From Rubrobacter tropicus (GTDB lineage: Bacteria; Actinomycetota; Rubrobacteria; Rubrobacterales; Rubrobacteraceae): 64,000 nt of DNA. Where the stretch lies: positions 930,001 to 994,000 of the forward strand of contig NZ_CP045119.1 in NCBI RefSeq assembly GCF_011492945.1. The letters run 5' to 3'. Under the pieces are notes generated by a model that was not told the origin of the DNA, searched no databases, and worked only from the letters and a program-made list of their open reading frames with translations. Made by a program: the position numbers and the translations under genes. This document shows, piece by piece, positions 43,378 to 52,956 of this stretch (position 1 is its first letter; the number at the start of each line of letters is the position of its first letter).

Positions 43378-44295
43378 GTGCCAGTAACGATCACCGAGAA
43401 CACCAGCATAGACTACGACGTCCAGGGCGAGGGGCCGCCGCTGCTCCTCGTCAACGGGCTCGGCTTCGGCCGGTGGGGCTGGTTCAGGCAGGTCCCCGCC
43501 TTCTCGCGCCACTTCCGCACCATCACCTTCGACATCCGGGGCGAGCGAAGCCTCGGCAACGGCGTCGCCGACCTCGTCGACGAGGTCGTCGCCCTGTTGG
43601 ACCACCTCGGGGTGAAAAAGACGCACGTGCTCGGCACCTCGTTGGGCGGCTTCGTGGCGCAGGAGCTCGCGCTCGCGCGGCCCGACCTCGTGGACAGGCT
43701 CGTGCTCGTGTGTACGAGCTACGGGGGCAGGGGGCCCGAGGCGATGTCGCCGGGGGCGCTGGCGGACATGATGGGCCTGGGGACTTTCAGCGCCGAGGCC
43801 GCGGCCCGCAAGGCGCTGGAGGCGGCGACGGGCGAGGTCTACCGGGCCGAGAAGCCCGAAGAGTTCGAGAAGATAGTGCACTGGCGGCTCGCCGATTCGT
43901 CCTCCGCCGTCTCGTACTACGAGCAGGCGAAGGCGGGGGCCAGGTTCGACCTCTCCGGGGACGTCGGGCACATCACCTCGCCGACGCTCGTGATCCACGG
44001 CTCGGAGGACCGTTACGTGCCGCCCGCCAACGCCCGCGCCCTGGCGGACGCCATACCGGGCGCGAAGCTCCGGGTCCTCGAAGACGCCGGGCATCTCGTC
44101 TTTATCGAGAGGTTCGCGGACGTCAACAGGGAGGTCGTGCGCTTCCTGAAGTCCCGCGACGGGCGGCAATCTCGCGGAGTTGGCGGGAAGACCGGGGAGA
44201 AAGTGGCGCGGGAGCCCGGAGGGTGGCTCCGGGGCGCCGTGAACGCCCTCCGGGGGTGGGCCGCGCGGATGAGGGCCTGGATGGGCCTCTCGTAG
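43378..44295 (+). CDS. alpha/beta hydrolase with amphipathic C-terminal tail
   Basis: The 305-residue protein has an alpha/beta hydrolase core: LLVNGLGFGRWGW, nucleophile Ser in GTSLGGFVAQ, Asp in HGSEDRYVPP and His in DAGHLVFIERF. After residue 265 comes a basic, Gly/Arg-rich linker and an amphipathic helix (WLRGAVNALRGWAARMRAWM), unusual for the family and suited to binding a membrane or PHA surface. It directly precedes class I phaC, so a PHA depolymerase or granule-bound esterase is plausible. Confidence 0.82.
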   Translation: MPVTITENTSIDYDVQGEGPPLLLVNGLGFGRWGWFRQVPAFSRHFRTITFDIRGERSLGNGVADLVDEVVALLDHLGVKKTHVLGTSLGGFVAQELALARPDLVDRLVLVCTSYGGRGPEAMSPGALADMMGLGTFSAEAAARKALEAATGEVYRAEKPEEFEKIVHWRLADSSSAVSYYEQAKAGARFDLSGDVGHITSPTLVIHGSEDRYVPPANARALADAIPGAKLRVLEDAGHLVFIERFADVNREVVRFLKSRDGRQSRGVGGKTGEKVAREPGGWLRGAVNALRGWAARMRAWMGLS

Positions 44296-44326
44296 CCTCC
44301 CGCGTCTGGCAACCAGCCAAAACGGG

Positions 44327-44346
44327 TAGACTGTGTTCCGCAACAC
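44327..44346 (+). promoter_or_regulatory. phaC promoter: -10 TAGACT and adjacent inverted repeat
   Basis: TAGACT at 44327-44332 is followed immediately by GTGTT-CCGC-AACAC (44333-44346), a perfect 5-bp inverted repeat where transcription would start. No clear -35 was found. Confidence 0.45.
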
Positions 44347-44377
44347 AAGAAGAAGAACGGTTCGTCTGGAGGACTGC

Positions 44378-46297
44378 ATGAGCGAAGAAAAAACTGGCGG
44401 CAGCGGGACGATGGGTACCGCGTCGGCGCCCTTCGACCTGTGGGCGCAGTGGATGCGGGCCAACATGGGCGCGATGACGGCCACGCCGGGCGCGAGCGTC
44501 CCCTGGCTCGCCGCGCCGGGCGTCTCGACCGGGGACGAGGTCAAGGACCTTCCATCCGGTGCGATCCGTAACGATCCCCTGCTCTCGACCCTCGAGAAGT
44601 TGTGGGACGCCAACCCCATGCAGAACGTGCTCCCCATAAACTGGGTCGAGATCTCCAAATCCCTCCAGACCCTCTGGCAGCGCGAGCTCTCCGACCCCGC
44701 CGCCGCCATGCAACGGGCCACGGACTTCAACACGAAGCTCTGGGGCGCGACGCTCGAAAGCTGGCAGGACGCCGCCAACCGCTTCTGGGGCATCGAGGGC
44801 AAGAAAGAAGATGAGGGCCGCCCCGACAGGCGATTCTCCGCGCCCGACTGGACCGAGAACCCCTACTACGAGACGCTAAAAGAGTCGTACCTGCTCGCGT
44901 CCGAGTACCTGCTCAACGAGGTCGAGGAGACCGACGGCCAGGACAACGAAGAGCAGCGGCGCATGAGGTTCCACCTGCAGCAGTTCGTGGACGCGCTGGC
45001 CCCGGTCAACTTCCTTCTCACCAACCCGGCGGCCCTCAAGAGGGCATTCGAGACGGGCGGGGTGAGCCTCGCGGAGGGCACCCGCAACCTCCTCTCGGAC
45101 CTCGAAGAGGGCCGGATGAGCATGACCGACGCAAACGCCTTCCAGCCCGGCGAGAACCTCGCCATCACGCCCGGCAAGGTCGTATACAGGAACGATCTCA
45201 TAGAGCTCATCCAGTACGAGCCGACGACCGAGAAGGTCCACGAGACCCCGATAGTCTTCTTCCCGCCCTGGATCAACAAGTACTATATCCTCGATCTGCA
45301 GCCGAAGAACAGCATGGTCAAGTACCTCGTCGACGAGGGCTTCACCGTCTTCATGGTCTCCTGGAAGAACCCGGACGCCTCGATGGAAGAGACCAAGTTC
45401 GAGGACTACATGACGATGGGCCCGCTCGCGGCCGTCGAGGCCGTCAAGGACATCACCGGCTCCGAGAAGGTGAACCCGGTCGGCTACTGCGTCGGCGGGA
45501 CGCTGCTCGCCGTTACGCTCGCCTGGCTCGCCGCCGGCGGGGACGAGAACCCCTTTGGCGCCTGCACGTTCATGGTCTCCTTGCAGGACTTCGCCGAGGT
45601 CGGGGATACGGCGGTGTTCATGGACGAGCCGCAGGTCGAGTTCATGGAGCAGCAGATGATGGAGCGCGGTTACCTGGACAACCGCAAGATGGCGAACATG
45701 TTCAACCTGCTGCGTTCCAACGACCTGATCTGGTCCAACGTCGTCAACAACTACCTGCTCGGCCAGAAGCCGCCCGCCTTCGACCTCTTGTACTGGAACG
45801 CCGACGGCACGCGGATGGCCCGCGACGCCCACAGCTTCTACATCCGCAACACCTACCTCGAGAACAACCTCATAAAGCCCGGCAAGGTCGAGGTGCTCGG
45901 GCGCAAGATAGACCTCGGGACCATAGAGGGCGAGGCCTACGCCGTCGGCGCCGAGAAGGACCACATAGTGCCGTGGCACTCGGCGTGGAAGATAAGCCAG
46001 GTCACCAACCTCAACACCCGCTTCGCGCTCGCAAACTCGGGCCACATAGCCGGCATGATCAACCCCCCGAGCAAGGGCAAGGGTAAGCACTGGGTAAACG
46101 AGTCCGGCGACGCAGGCTCCGCCGCCACGGCCGAAGAGTGGCGCGCCAACGCCACGGAGCAAGAGGGCTCCTGGTGGGAGGACTGGACGAACTGGCTCGA
46201 ACCCTTCTCGGGCGAAGAGGTCGACCCGCCGAAGATGGGCAGCGAGAAGTATCCCCCGGTAGAGGACGCCCCCGGCTCTTACGTGAAGGAGAAGTAG
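44378..46297 (+). CDS. phaC: class I poly(3-hydroxyalkanoate) synthase
   Basis: The 639-residue protein has the PhaC N-terminal domain (QTLWQRELSDPAAAMQ, ENPYYETLKESYLLASEY) and the catalytic hydrolase domain. Cys371 lies in the lipase box GYCVGGT, with Asp528 (EKDHIVPW) and His556 (NSGHIAGMINPP). Length and the N-terminal domain place it in class I, which acts without PhaE. It polymerises (R)-3-hydroxyacyl-CoA on granules. ATG 44378 follows GGAGG. It is some 50 residues longer than typical class I, mainly by its acidic N-terminus and the C-terminal tail. Confidence 0.92.
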   Translation: MSEEKTGGSGTMGTASAPFDLWAQWMRANMGAMTATPGASVPWLAAPGVSTGDEVKDLPSGAIRNDPLLSTLEKLWDANPMQNVLPINWVEISKSLQTLWQRELSDPAAAMQRATDFNTKLWGATLESWQDAANRFWGIEGKKEDEGRPDRRFSAPDWTENPYYETLKESYLLASEYLLNEVEETDGQDNEEQRRMRFHLQQFVDALAPVNFLLTNPAALKRAFETGGVSLAEGTRNLLSDLEEGRMSMTDANAFQPGENLAITPGKVVYRNDLIELIQYEPTTEKVHETPIVFFPPWINKYYILDLQPKNSMVKYLVDEGFTVFMVSWKNPDASMEETKFEDYMTMGPLAAVEAVKDITGSEKVNPVGYCVGGTLLAVTLAWLAAGGDENPFGACTFMVSLQDFAEVGDTAVFMDEPQVEFMEQQMMERGYLDNRKMANMFNLLRSNDLIWSNVVNNYLLGQKPPAFDLLYWNADGTRMARDAHSFYIRNTYLENNLIKPGKVEVLGRKIDLGTIEGEAYAVGAEKDHIVPWHSAWKISQVTNLNTRFALANSGHIAGMINPPSKGKGKHWVNESGDAGSAATAEEWRANATEQEGSWWEDWTNWLEPFSGEEVDPPKMGSEKYPPVEDAPGSYVKEK

Positions 46298-46319
46298 CTT
46301 CAGGCTTCAGGCTTCAGGT
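46297..46319. repeat. short heptad repeat (copy k)
   Basis: Three tandem GCTTCAG units directly behind the phaC stop, between convergent genes. Same 7-bp period as the other copies but no paired arm is visible. Confidence 0.55.
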
Positions 46320-46367
46320 GGTGCGGTGCTGATGCCTGTGAAACCGTGGTTCGCGTTCCGCGAATCG

Positions 46368-47755
46368 CTAGCAAGGGATCTCGGCGTTTCGGCGGAAGTA
46401 GAACCACCAGGTAACGGCCATGCAGGTGAGGTAGAAGGCTATAAAGGACGTGAGCGCCACCTGCGGGCCTCCGAAGGCTTCGGCGGAACCGGCGAAGGCG
46501 CGGGGGATTATGAAGCCGCCGTAGGCGCCGATGGCGCCGGCGAAGCCGAGCACGAACGAGCCCTCTTTTAGCCCGATCCTGCGCGCTTCGGCCCGCGCGC
46601 CCTCGTCGTTCGCAGCCAGGCGTTCGCGCTCGGTGCGGAAGATGGTCGGGATCATGCGGTACGTCGAGCCGTTGCCGATGCCGGTGGTGGCGAAGAGGAC
46701 CATGAAGGAGATCAAAAACCCGGCGAACGACTGCTGGGCCAGGAAGAAGAGCACGGAGACGACGCCGAGCGCCATCGCGGCGAAGTTCCAGAACGTGACC
46801 GCAGCACCCCCGAACCTGTCGGCCATCCAGCCCCGAGCGGTCGCACCAGGGAGCCGACGACGGGGCCGAGGGCGGCTAGCCAGGTAACGGCGTACTCGGG
46901 GAATACCGTCCCGATCAAAACGGGAAAGCTGGCCGAGTAGCCTATGAACGAGCCGAAGGTGCCGATGTAGAGGTAGCTCATGACCCAGGCGTGCTTGCGC
47001 CTCATCACGGGCGCCTGCTCCCGCGGCGAGGCCTGCGAGACGTTGAGGTTGTTCATGAAGAAGAACGCGCACACCGCCGCCAGCACTATGAACGGCACCC
47101 AGAAGTAAGCCGCGTTCTGGGCGAAGACCTGCGTGTCCGTGTCGCTCTTGGTCTGAGAGCCGCCTATAAAGGCCAGGGCTCCGGCGCCGATCAGGATAGG
47201 CACCAGAAGCTGCACGATGCCGACCCCGAGGTTGCCGCCGGCCGCGTTGACCCCGAGCGCCGTCCCCTTGCGGTGGTTCGGGAAGAAGTACGTTATGTTC
47301 GCCATGCTGGACGCGAAGTTGCCGCCCCCCAGGCCGCCCAGGGCCGCCGCGACGGCGAAGAGCCAGTACGGGGTCTCCGGGTTCTGGATGATGGTGCCGA
47401 GCATCACCGTGGGTATCAGGAGTAGCAGCGCGCTGATGATGGTCCAGTTCCTGCCCCCGAAGATGCCGACGGCGAACGTGTAAGGGAACCGCAGCGTCGC
47501 CCCGACGAGCGGCGGCAGCGCCACGAGCCCGAAGAGCTGGGCGGGGGTGAAGTCGTAGCCGATGAGCGGCAACAGCGCCGCGACTATGCTGAAGAGCTGC
47601 CAGGTGGCGAACCCGAGGAACTCCGCGAAGATGGAGAAGACGAGGTTTCGCCTGGCAACGGCCCTCCCCTCGCGCTCCCAGAACTCCGCGTCTTCGGGGT
47701 TCCACTTCTCGATCCAACCGCCAGTCCTGCTCCTCGGAAACGTCGCCTCCGCCAA
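46368..47755 (-). pseudogene. narK: nitrate/nitrite transporter NarK, frameshifted
   Basis: Two frames together encode a full MFS nitrate transporter of the NarK/NasA type. Frame one gives LVFSIFAEFLGFATWQLFSI, GGGNFASSMANITYFFP and GSLVRPLG. Frame two resumes with GWMADRFGGAAVTFWNF and FATTGIGNGSTYRMIP. The break lies at a run of four C on the plus strand (46831-46834); a fifth base joins RPLG to GWMADRFGG. TTG 47755 behind GGAGGG is the likely start. The rest is intact, so an assembly error is likely. It should import nitrate for the divergent reductase. Confidence 0.85.
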
Positions 47756-47863
47756 GATCCACCCTCCGTCTCGTCCATCCGGCACGCCGGACCCCGGGCC
47801 CGACTCGTGACACCGTTCATGCTATGTGCCGGCGGGAGGCAAAGTCTTTATCAAGTCGTAGCA

Positions 47864-47891
47864 ATATGCGTGCTCACTGCCCGCGGCATAT
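47864..47891. promoter_or_regulatory. possible operator between narK and nasA
   Basis: ATATGC and GCATAT are exact complements separated by 16 bp in the divergent promoter region. No known nitrogen-regulator box (GlnR type) was recognised. Confidence 0.3.
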
Positions 47892-47973
47892 ATGTACATC
47901 GGGCCGATGAAGCGTCCCTGTCCCCTCGACTACCCTTTGCAGGGTAGGTTCGTTGGGTGCGAGAGGAACGTGT

Positions 47974-50208
47974 TTGGCATCAGATGTAGATAAGAGGCAG
48001 CCGGAGCGGTGGACGCGCTCGACGTGCCCGTACTGTGGGGTCGGGTGCGGCGTCGAGGCCGGGACCTCGGGCGGGAGACTCGTCGCGATCCGGGGCGACA
48101 AGAAGCACCCGGCGAACTTCGGGAAGCTCTGCCCCAAACCGGCCGGGCTGCCCGAGGCCGTCCACCACCCCGACCGCCTGACCCACCCCCTGCGCCGCCA
48201 CGGGGACGACTTCGCGCGCGTCTCCTGGGACGAGGCGTTCGAGGAGATAGCGGTCCATCTCGGTGGCGTGTTGGAGGAAGGTGGTCCGGAGGCCGCCGCG
48301 TTCTACATCTCCGGCCAGCTTCTGACGGAGGACTACTACGCGGTCAACAAGCTGGCCCGCGGCTTCGTCGGGACCAACAACGTGGACTCGAACTCGAGAT
48401 TGTGCATGTCGAGCGCCGTGGCCGGGTACGCTGGGGCGTTCGGGGCGGACGGGCCGCCGGCCGCCTACTCGGACATAAGCCATTCGGAGTGCATAGTGCT
48501 TTGGGGGTCGAACACGGCGGATTGCCACCCCGTCACCTTCGACCGCGTCAAGCGGCGCAAGAAGGATCCCAAGGTCTCCGTGGTCGTCGTGGACCCGAGG
48601 CGGACGCCGACGGCCGCGGTGGCCGATCTTTTCCTGCCGGTCAGGCCCGGGACTGACCTCGCGCTAGCCAACGCGATGCTGCGCGTGATCCTTGACGAGG
48701 GACTGCTGGACCGGCGGTTCGTCGAGCGCCACACGTCGGGATTCGAGGCCGCGGCCGAGGTGGCGGCTGAGTGGACGCCGCGGCGGGCGGCGAGGGTCTG
48801 CGGGATAGAGGCCGAAGACGTCGTGGAGGCCGCCAGGAGGTTCGGGGAGGCGAAGGCGGCCCTGATCCTCTGGACGATGGGGGTCAACCAGAGCACGGTC
48901 GGAACGCTCAAGAACCGCGCGATCATCAACCTCTGCCTCGCGACCGGCAACGTCGGCAAGGTCGGCGGCGGGCCCTTCTCCCTCACGGGCCAGCCGAACG
49001 CGATGGGCGGCAGGGAGACCGGAGGGTTGGCCCACCTGCTTCCCGGCTACCGCAAGATCGAAGACCCGAACCACCGCCTGGAGGTCGAGGAGGCGTGGGG
49101 AGTCGAGCCTGGCACCATCCCTGCGAAACCGGGCCTGCCCGCGACCGAGCTCTTCCGGGCCGTGGACAACGGGGGGGTGGAGTTCCTGTGGGTCGCCGCC
49201 ACCAACCCGGCTGTCTCGATGCCGGATCTCGCGCGAACCAGGCGGGGCCTCCGGAACGCCTTCGTCGTGGTCCAGGACGCCTACCCGACGGAGACGACGC
49301 GGCTGGCCGACCTCGTGTTGCCCGTGGCCGGGTGGGGCGAGAAGTCAGGGACAATGACCAACTCCGAGCGGCGGGTGAGCCTGGTCGAGAAGGTGGTCGA
49401 GGCGCCCGGCGAGGCGCTCGCGGACTGGGAGATCTTCGCCGGCGTCGCCCGCAAGATGGGATTTGGGGGGGACTTTGCCTGGAAGGACCCGTCGGAGGTC
49501 TACGAGGAGTACAGGGAGCTCACGCGCGGCAGGCCGATGGACGTAACGGGCCTCTCGCACGAACGGTTGAGACGCGGCCCGGTGCAGTGGCCCGTGCCCG
49601 AGCGCATCGAGCACGCGGAGCGTCCGTTCGGCGGGATCGTGCGCATGTGGGATCGCACGGAGGACGAGCACCCCGGCACCCCGCGCCTCTACGTGGACAG
49701 CAAGTTCGACACCCCGGACCGGCGCGCCCGCTTCGAGCCGACCCCGCACGAAGGCCTGCACGAGCCGCCCGGCGGGGAGTATCCATTGGTTCTCTCGACC
49801 GGCCGCGTCAAGAACCAGTGGCACACGATGACCCGCACGGGGCGCTCGGAGAAGTTGATGAAGGGGCTTGACGGCCCGTTCGTCGAGGTCCACCCCGAGG
49901 CGGCGGGCGAGGCCGGCGTGGAGAACGGCCGTTTGGTGCGCGTCGTTTCGGCGCGGGGAGAGTTCCTGGCCCGGGCCCTCGTCACGGAGAGTGTGGAACC
50001 CGGCACCATCTTCGCGCCGTTTCACTGGGGGGATCTGTGGACGGGGGGCGGCAGCGTAAACGAGGCCACCCACGACGCGGCCGACCCCGTCTCCCACCAG
50101 CCCGAGCTCAAGGGGGCAGCGGTGCGGGTCGAGGCAATCGGGGAACAGCAAAAAAGACGAGCACGCGCGGATCTTGCGGAGACGATCTCGGCGTGGGACG
50201 GGGGTTAG
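47974..50208 (+). CDS. nasA: assimilatory nitrate reductase catalytic subunit
   Basis: The 744-residue molybdopterin oxidoreductase has an N-terminal [4Fe-4S] cluster site (CPYCGVGC and LCPKPAG), VDSNSRLCMSSAVAGY with the conserved Cys near the molybdenum, WGSNTADCHP, GQPNAMGGRETGG and the C-terminal GRVKNQWHTMTRTGR. It reduces nitrate to nitrite in the cytoplasm. Length fits the NarB/NasA type lacking the extra C-terminal [2Fe-2S] domain. TTG 47974 has AGAGGA 6 nt upstream. Divergent from narK and followed 4 nt later by nirB. Confidence 0.92.
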   Translation: MASDVDKRQPERWTRSTCPYCGVGCGVEAGTSGGRLVAIRGDKKHPANFGKLCPKPAGLPEAVHHPDRLTHPLRRHGDDFARVSWDEAFEEIAVHLGGVLEEGGPEAAAFYISGQLLTEDYYAVNKLARGFVGTNNVDSNSRLCMSSAVAGYAGAFGADGPPAAYSDISHSECIVLWGSNTADCHPVTFDRVKRRKKDPKVSVVVVDPRRTPTAAVADLFLPVRPGTDLALANAMLRVILDEGLLDRRFVERHTSGFEAAAEVAAEWTPRRAARVCGIEAEDVVEAARRFGEAKAALILWTMGVNQSTVGTLKNRAIINLCLATGNVGKVGGGPFSLTGQPNAMGGRETGGLAHLLPGYRKIEDPNHRLEVEEAWGVEPGTIPAKPGLPATELFRAVDNGGVEFLWVAATNPAVSMPDLARTRRGLRNAFVVVQDAYPTETTRLADLVLPVAGWGEKSGTMTNSERRVSLVEKVVEAPGEALADWEIFAGVARKMGFGGDFAWKDPSEVYEEYRELTRGRPMDVTGLSHERLRRGPVQWPVPERIEHAERPFGGIVRMWDRTEDEHPGTPRLYVDSKFDTPDRRARFEPTPHEGLHEPPGGEYPLVLSTGRVKNQWHTMTRTGRSEKLMKGLDGPFVEVHPEAAGEAGVENGRLVRVVSARGEFLARALVTESVEPGTIFAPFHWGDLWTGGGSVNEATHDAADPVSHQPELKGAAVRVEAIGEQQKRRARADLAETISAWDGG

Positions 50209-50212
50209 AGGT

Positions 50213-52603
50213 TTGACGCAGAAGCTCAAAGTAGTCGTGGTTGGCAACGGCAACGCGGGGGCCGCGCTGGTGGACAGCCTGCTCGCGAAGGACGCCGGGG
50301 GAGTGGAGATTACGCTCTACGGCGACGAGGAGGTCGGCACTTACGACAGGGTGAGGCTCTCCGAGTTCATGGCGGGCACGGTGAACCTGGACGACCTGGG
50401 GATGCGCCCGGACGACTGGTACGAGGAGCAGAACGTCAGCTTCCGCCGCGGCGTCCGCGTCGAGGAACTGAACACGAAAGAGCGAAAGGTCCGCGGCACC
50501 GACGGCGAGTGGGTGGACTACGACCGCCTGGTCTTCGCCACCGGCTCCTCCTCCGCCGTGCCCGAGATCCCCGGCAACGACAAGAAGGGCGTCTTCGTCT
50601 TTCGGACCGTGCGCGACGTCGAGGAGATGCTAGAAGCCGCGCCCGAGAAGGCGGTGGTCATCGGGGGAGGGTTGCTCGGTCTCGAGGCGGCCTACGGGCT
50701 GACGACGCACGGTTCCGAGGTAACAGTCCTTCACCGTTCGCCGCACCTTATGAACCAGCAGTTAGATCCCGCCGCCGGGAGGATGCTCGGGCGCGAGATC
50801 GGCAAGATCGGGATCAAATTCCGCACCAACGCCCAGACCGAGGAGATCCGGGGCAACGGCCGCGTCCAGGGCGTGAAACTGGGGAGCGGAGAGTACCTGC
50901 CGACCGAGATGGTCGTCCTCTGCACCGGCATCCGCCCGAACACGCAACCGGCCGGACGCGCCGGAATCCGCGTGAACAGCGGCATCCTCGTCAACGAACA
51001 CATGGAGACGAGCGCCGAGAACGTCTACGCCGTGGGCGAGTGCACCGAGTTCCGCGGCCAGCTCGTTGGCCTCGTCGCCCCTGCGCTGGAGCAGGTAAGG
51101 GTCGTCGTGGACACGATCCTCGGGGAAAGGAAGCGGGTTTACGCCGGTTCGGGCGCCGCGGCGACGCTCAAGGTGGCCGGCGTCGACCTCGTTTCGGCGG
51201 GCGACGCCTACGGCCACGACGAGGAGTGCGAGGCGCTCGTCTCCTCCAACCCGCTCGACGGCGTGTACCGCAAGGCCGTCGTAAGGGACGGGAGGGTGGT
51301 CGGCGCGATCCTGCTCGGCGACGCCAGCGTGGGGCCGCAGCTAACCGAGGCGGTCAAGCGCGCGATGCCGGCCGAGGAGATCGCGGGCCTCGTAACCGGC
51401 ACCGTCGACGCCGCCGCAGCACCCCTGGAACTCTCCGACGGGGCGCAGGTCTGCGACTGCAACGGCGTGAGCAAGGGCCAGATAGTGGCGACCATAGAAG
51501 ACCTGAAGCTCAAGAAGGTCTCCGAAGTCGTCGCCCAGACGAAGGCGGGCAACTCGTGCGGGGGCTGCAAGCCGCTCGTGAAGCAGATCCTTGAGCAGTC
51601 GGCCGGCGAGGTCGAGGAGGACAAGAACTTCCTCTGCAAGTGCATGCAGCTCATGGCCGACGACGTGCGGGGCATCGTGGCGGAGCGTGGCCTCAAGAGC
51701 GTCTCGGAGGTGGGGGAGGCGTGTGGCGCGGGCAAGGTCTGCCCCGACTGCAAGCCGGCGCTTACGTACCTGGTCGCCACCGCCAACTTCAGCGGCCACG
51801 AGGAGGAGCGGCACGCCAGGACCATCAACGACCGGGTACACGCCAACATCCAGAACGACGGCTCTTTCTCCATAGTGCCGAGGAGCTACGGCGGGGTTAC
51901 GAGCCCCGAGCAGCTCCGCAAGGTCGCCGACGTCGCGGAGAAGTACAACGCCCGCATGGTCAAGATCACGGGTTCCCAAAGGTTGGACATCCTTGGCGTG
52001 AAGAAAGAGGACCTGCCTAAAGCCTGGGCCGACCTGGACATGCCTTCGGGGTTCGCATACACGAAGGCTTTTCGTCAGGTCAAGAGCTGCGTCGGGACGG
52101 AGTTCTGCCGCTACGGGGTGGGGGACTCGACGAAGCTCGCGATAGACATGGAGAAGGAGTTCGAGAACCTCTACACCCCGGCGAAGGTCAAGATGGGCTG
52201 CTCGGGCTGCCCGCGCAACTGCGCCGAGGCGAGCGTCAAGGACATCGGGGCCATCGCTATAGAGGGAGGGTGGCAGATCTACGTCGGCGGAGCCGCCGGT
52301 ATGGAGGTGAGGAAGGGGGACGTCATAGCGACGGTCGAGACGGAACAGCGGGCAAAGGACGTGATGATGGCTTTCATGCAGTTTTATAGAGAGAACGGCA
52401 ACCCCAAGGAGCGCACCTACGACTTCGTCCCGAGGATCGGCCTCGAAGAGATACAGAAGCGCGTCCTGGACGAGGACTCGGGCGAACCCGGGCGGTTGCG
52501 GGGGCGGTTGCGGAAGGAGAAGGCGGCGACGAGCGACCCGTGGCTGGAGCGTCAGGCGCCGATGACGAAGACGCAGTTCGTCGGGGAGATCGGGCGCGTA
52601 TGA
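50213..52603 (+). CDS. nirB: nitrite reductase [NAD(P)H] large subunit
   Basis: The 796-residue protein begins with an FAD/NAD(P)H reductase (VVVGNGNAGAALVDSLL, VVIGGGLLGLEAAYG, VYAVGECTEF). Two BFD-like [2Fe-2S] segments follow (CDCNGVSKG..CGGCKP; CKCMQLM..CPDCKP). The sirohaem/[4Fe-4S] reductase part has SCVGTEFCRYG and GCSGCPRNC. It reduces nitrite to ammonium with NirD. TTG 50213 gives the proper N-terminus; the stop overlaps the nirD ATG by 4 nt. Somewhat shorter than E. coli NirB (847 residues), mostly at the C-terminus. Confidence 0.93.
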   Translation: MTQKLKVVVVGNGNAGAALVDSLLAKDAGGVEITLYGDEEVGTYDRVRLSEFMAGTVNLDDLGMRPDDWYEEQNVSFRRGVRVEELNTKERKVRGTDGEWVDYDRLVFATGSSSAVPEIPGNDKKGVFVFRTVRDVEEMLEAAPEKAVVIGGGLLGLEAAYGLTTHGSEVTVLHRSPHLMNQQLDPAAGRMLGREIGKIGIKFRTNAQTEEIRGNGRVQGVKLGSGEYLPTEMVVLCTGIRPNTQPAGRAGIRVNSGILVNEHMETSAENVYAVGECTEFRGQLVGLVAPALEQVRVVVDTILGERKRVYAGSGAAATLKVAGVDLVSAGDAYGHDEECEALVSSNPLDGVYRKAVVRDGRVVGAILLGDASVGPQLTEAVKRAMPAEEIAGLVTGTVDAAAAPLELSDGAQVCDCNGVSKGQIVATIEDLKLKKVSEVVAQTKAGNSCGGCKPLVKQILEQSAGEVEEDKNFLCKCMQLMADDVRGIVAERGLKSVSEVGEACGAGKVCPDCKPALTYLVATANFSGHEEERHARTINDRVHANIQNDGSFSIVPRSYGGVTSPEQLRKVADVAEKYNARMVKITGSQRLDILGVKKEDLPKAWADLDMPSGFAYTKAFRQVKSCVGTEFCRYGVGDSTKLAIDMEKEFENLYTPAKVKMGCSGCPRNCAEASVKDIGAIAIEGGWQIYVGGAAGMEVRKGDVIATVETEQRAKDVMMAFMQFYRENGNPKERTYDFVPRIGLEEIQKRVLDEDSGEPGRLRGRLRKEKAATSDPWLERQAPMTKTQFVGEIGRV

Positions 52604-52956
52604 GCCGCTGGGTAGAGGTCTGCGCCGCCGACGACGTCCCCCGTTTGGAAGGTCGCCGCGTGGTCGTGGCCGGCTTCCACATAGCCGTCTTCCACACCGA
52701 GCAGGGCTTCTTCGCCGTGGGCGACGTCTGCCCGCACATGGGCGGCCCCCTATCCGACGGCGACGTGGCCGCGACCACCGTCTCGTGCCCCTTGCACGCC
52801 CGAAAGATCGAGCTGAAGAGTGGATGCGTCGGGAACGACGACCTCTCCCGCGTGCTCACGTTGCCGGCGACGGTCAGGGACGGCAAGGTCATCCTGGACG
52901 TCGAATCCCTGCCTCCCCTCGAAGAGCCGGCCGAGGACGACGAGGCCGTCGCGTGA
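52600..52956 (+). CDS. nirD: nitrite reductase small subunit, Rieske [2Fe-2S] protein
   Basis: A 118-residue Rieske-type protein with CPHMGGPLSDG and CPLHARKIEL, giving two Cys and two His ligands. It lies between nirB and the trpD2-like gene with 4-nt overlaps on both sides, so all are translationally coupled. The ligand pattern is complete, unlike some NirD proteins that lost the cluster. Confidence 0.9.
   Translation: MSRWVEVCAADDVPRLEGRRVVVAGFHIAVFHTEQGFFAVGDVCPHMGGPLSDGDVAATTVSCPLHARKIELKSGCVGNDDLSRVLTLPATVRDGKVILDVESLPPLEEPAEDDEAVA

Noticed and set aside
47756-47813. Longer minus-strand start for narK (47785 or 47813)
   Set aside because: TTG 47755 has GGAGGG at good spacing; the upstream part is not NarK-like.
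47823-47841. TATGTGC half-site near narK as another PHA dyad
   Set aside because: Right half matches only three of seven positions, so it is not distinguishable from chance.
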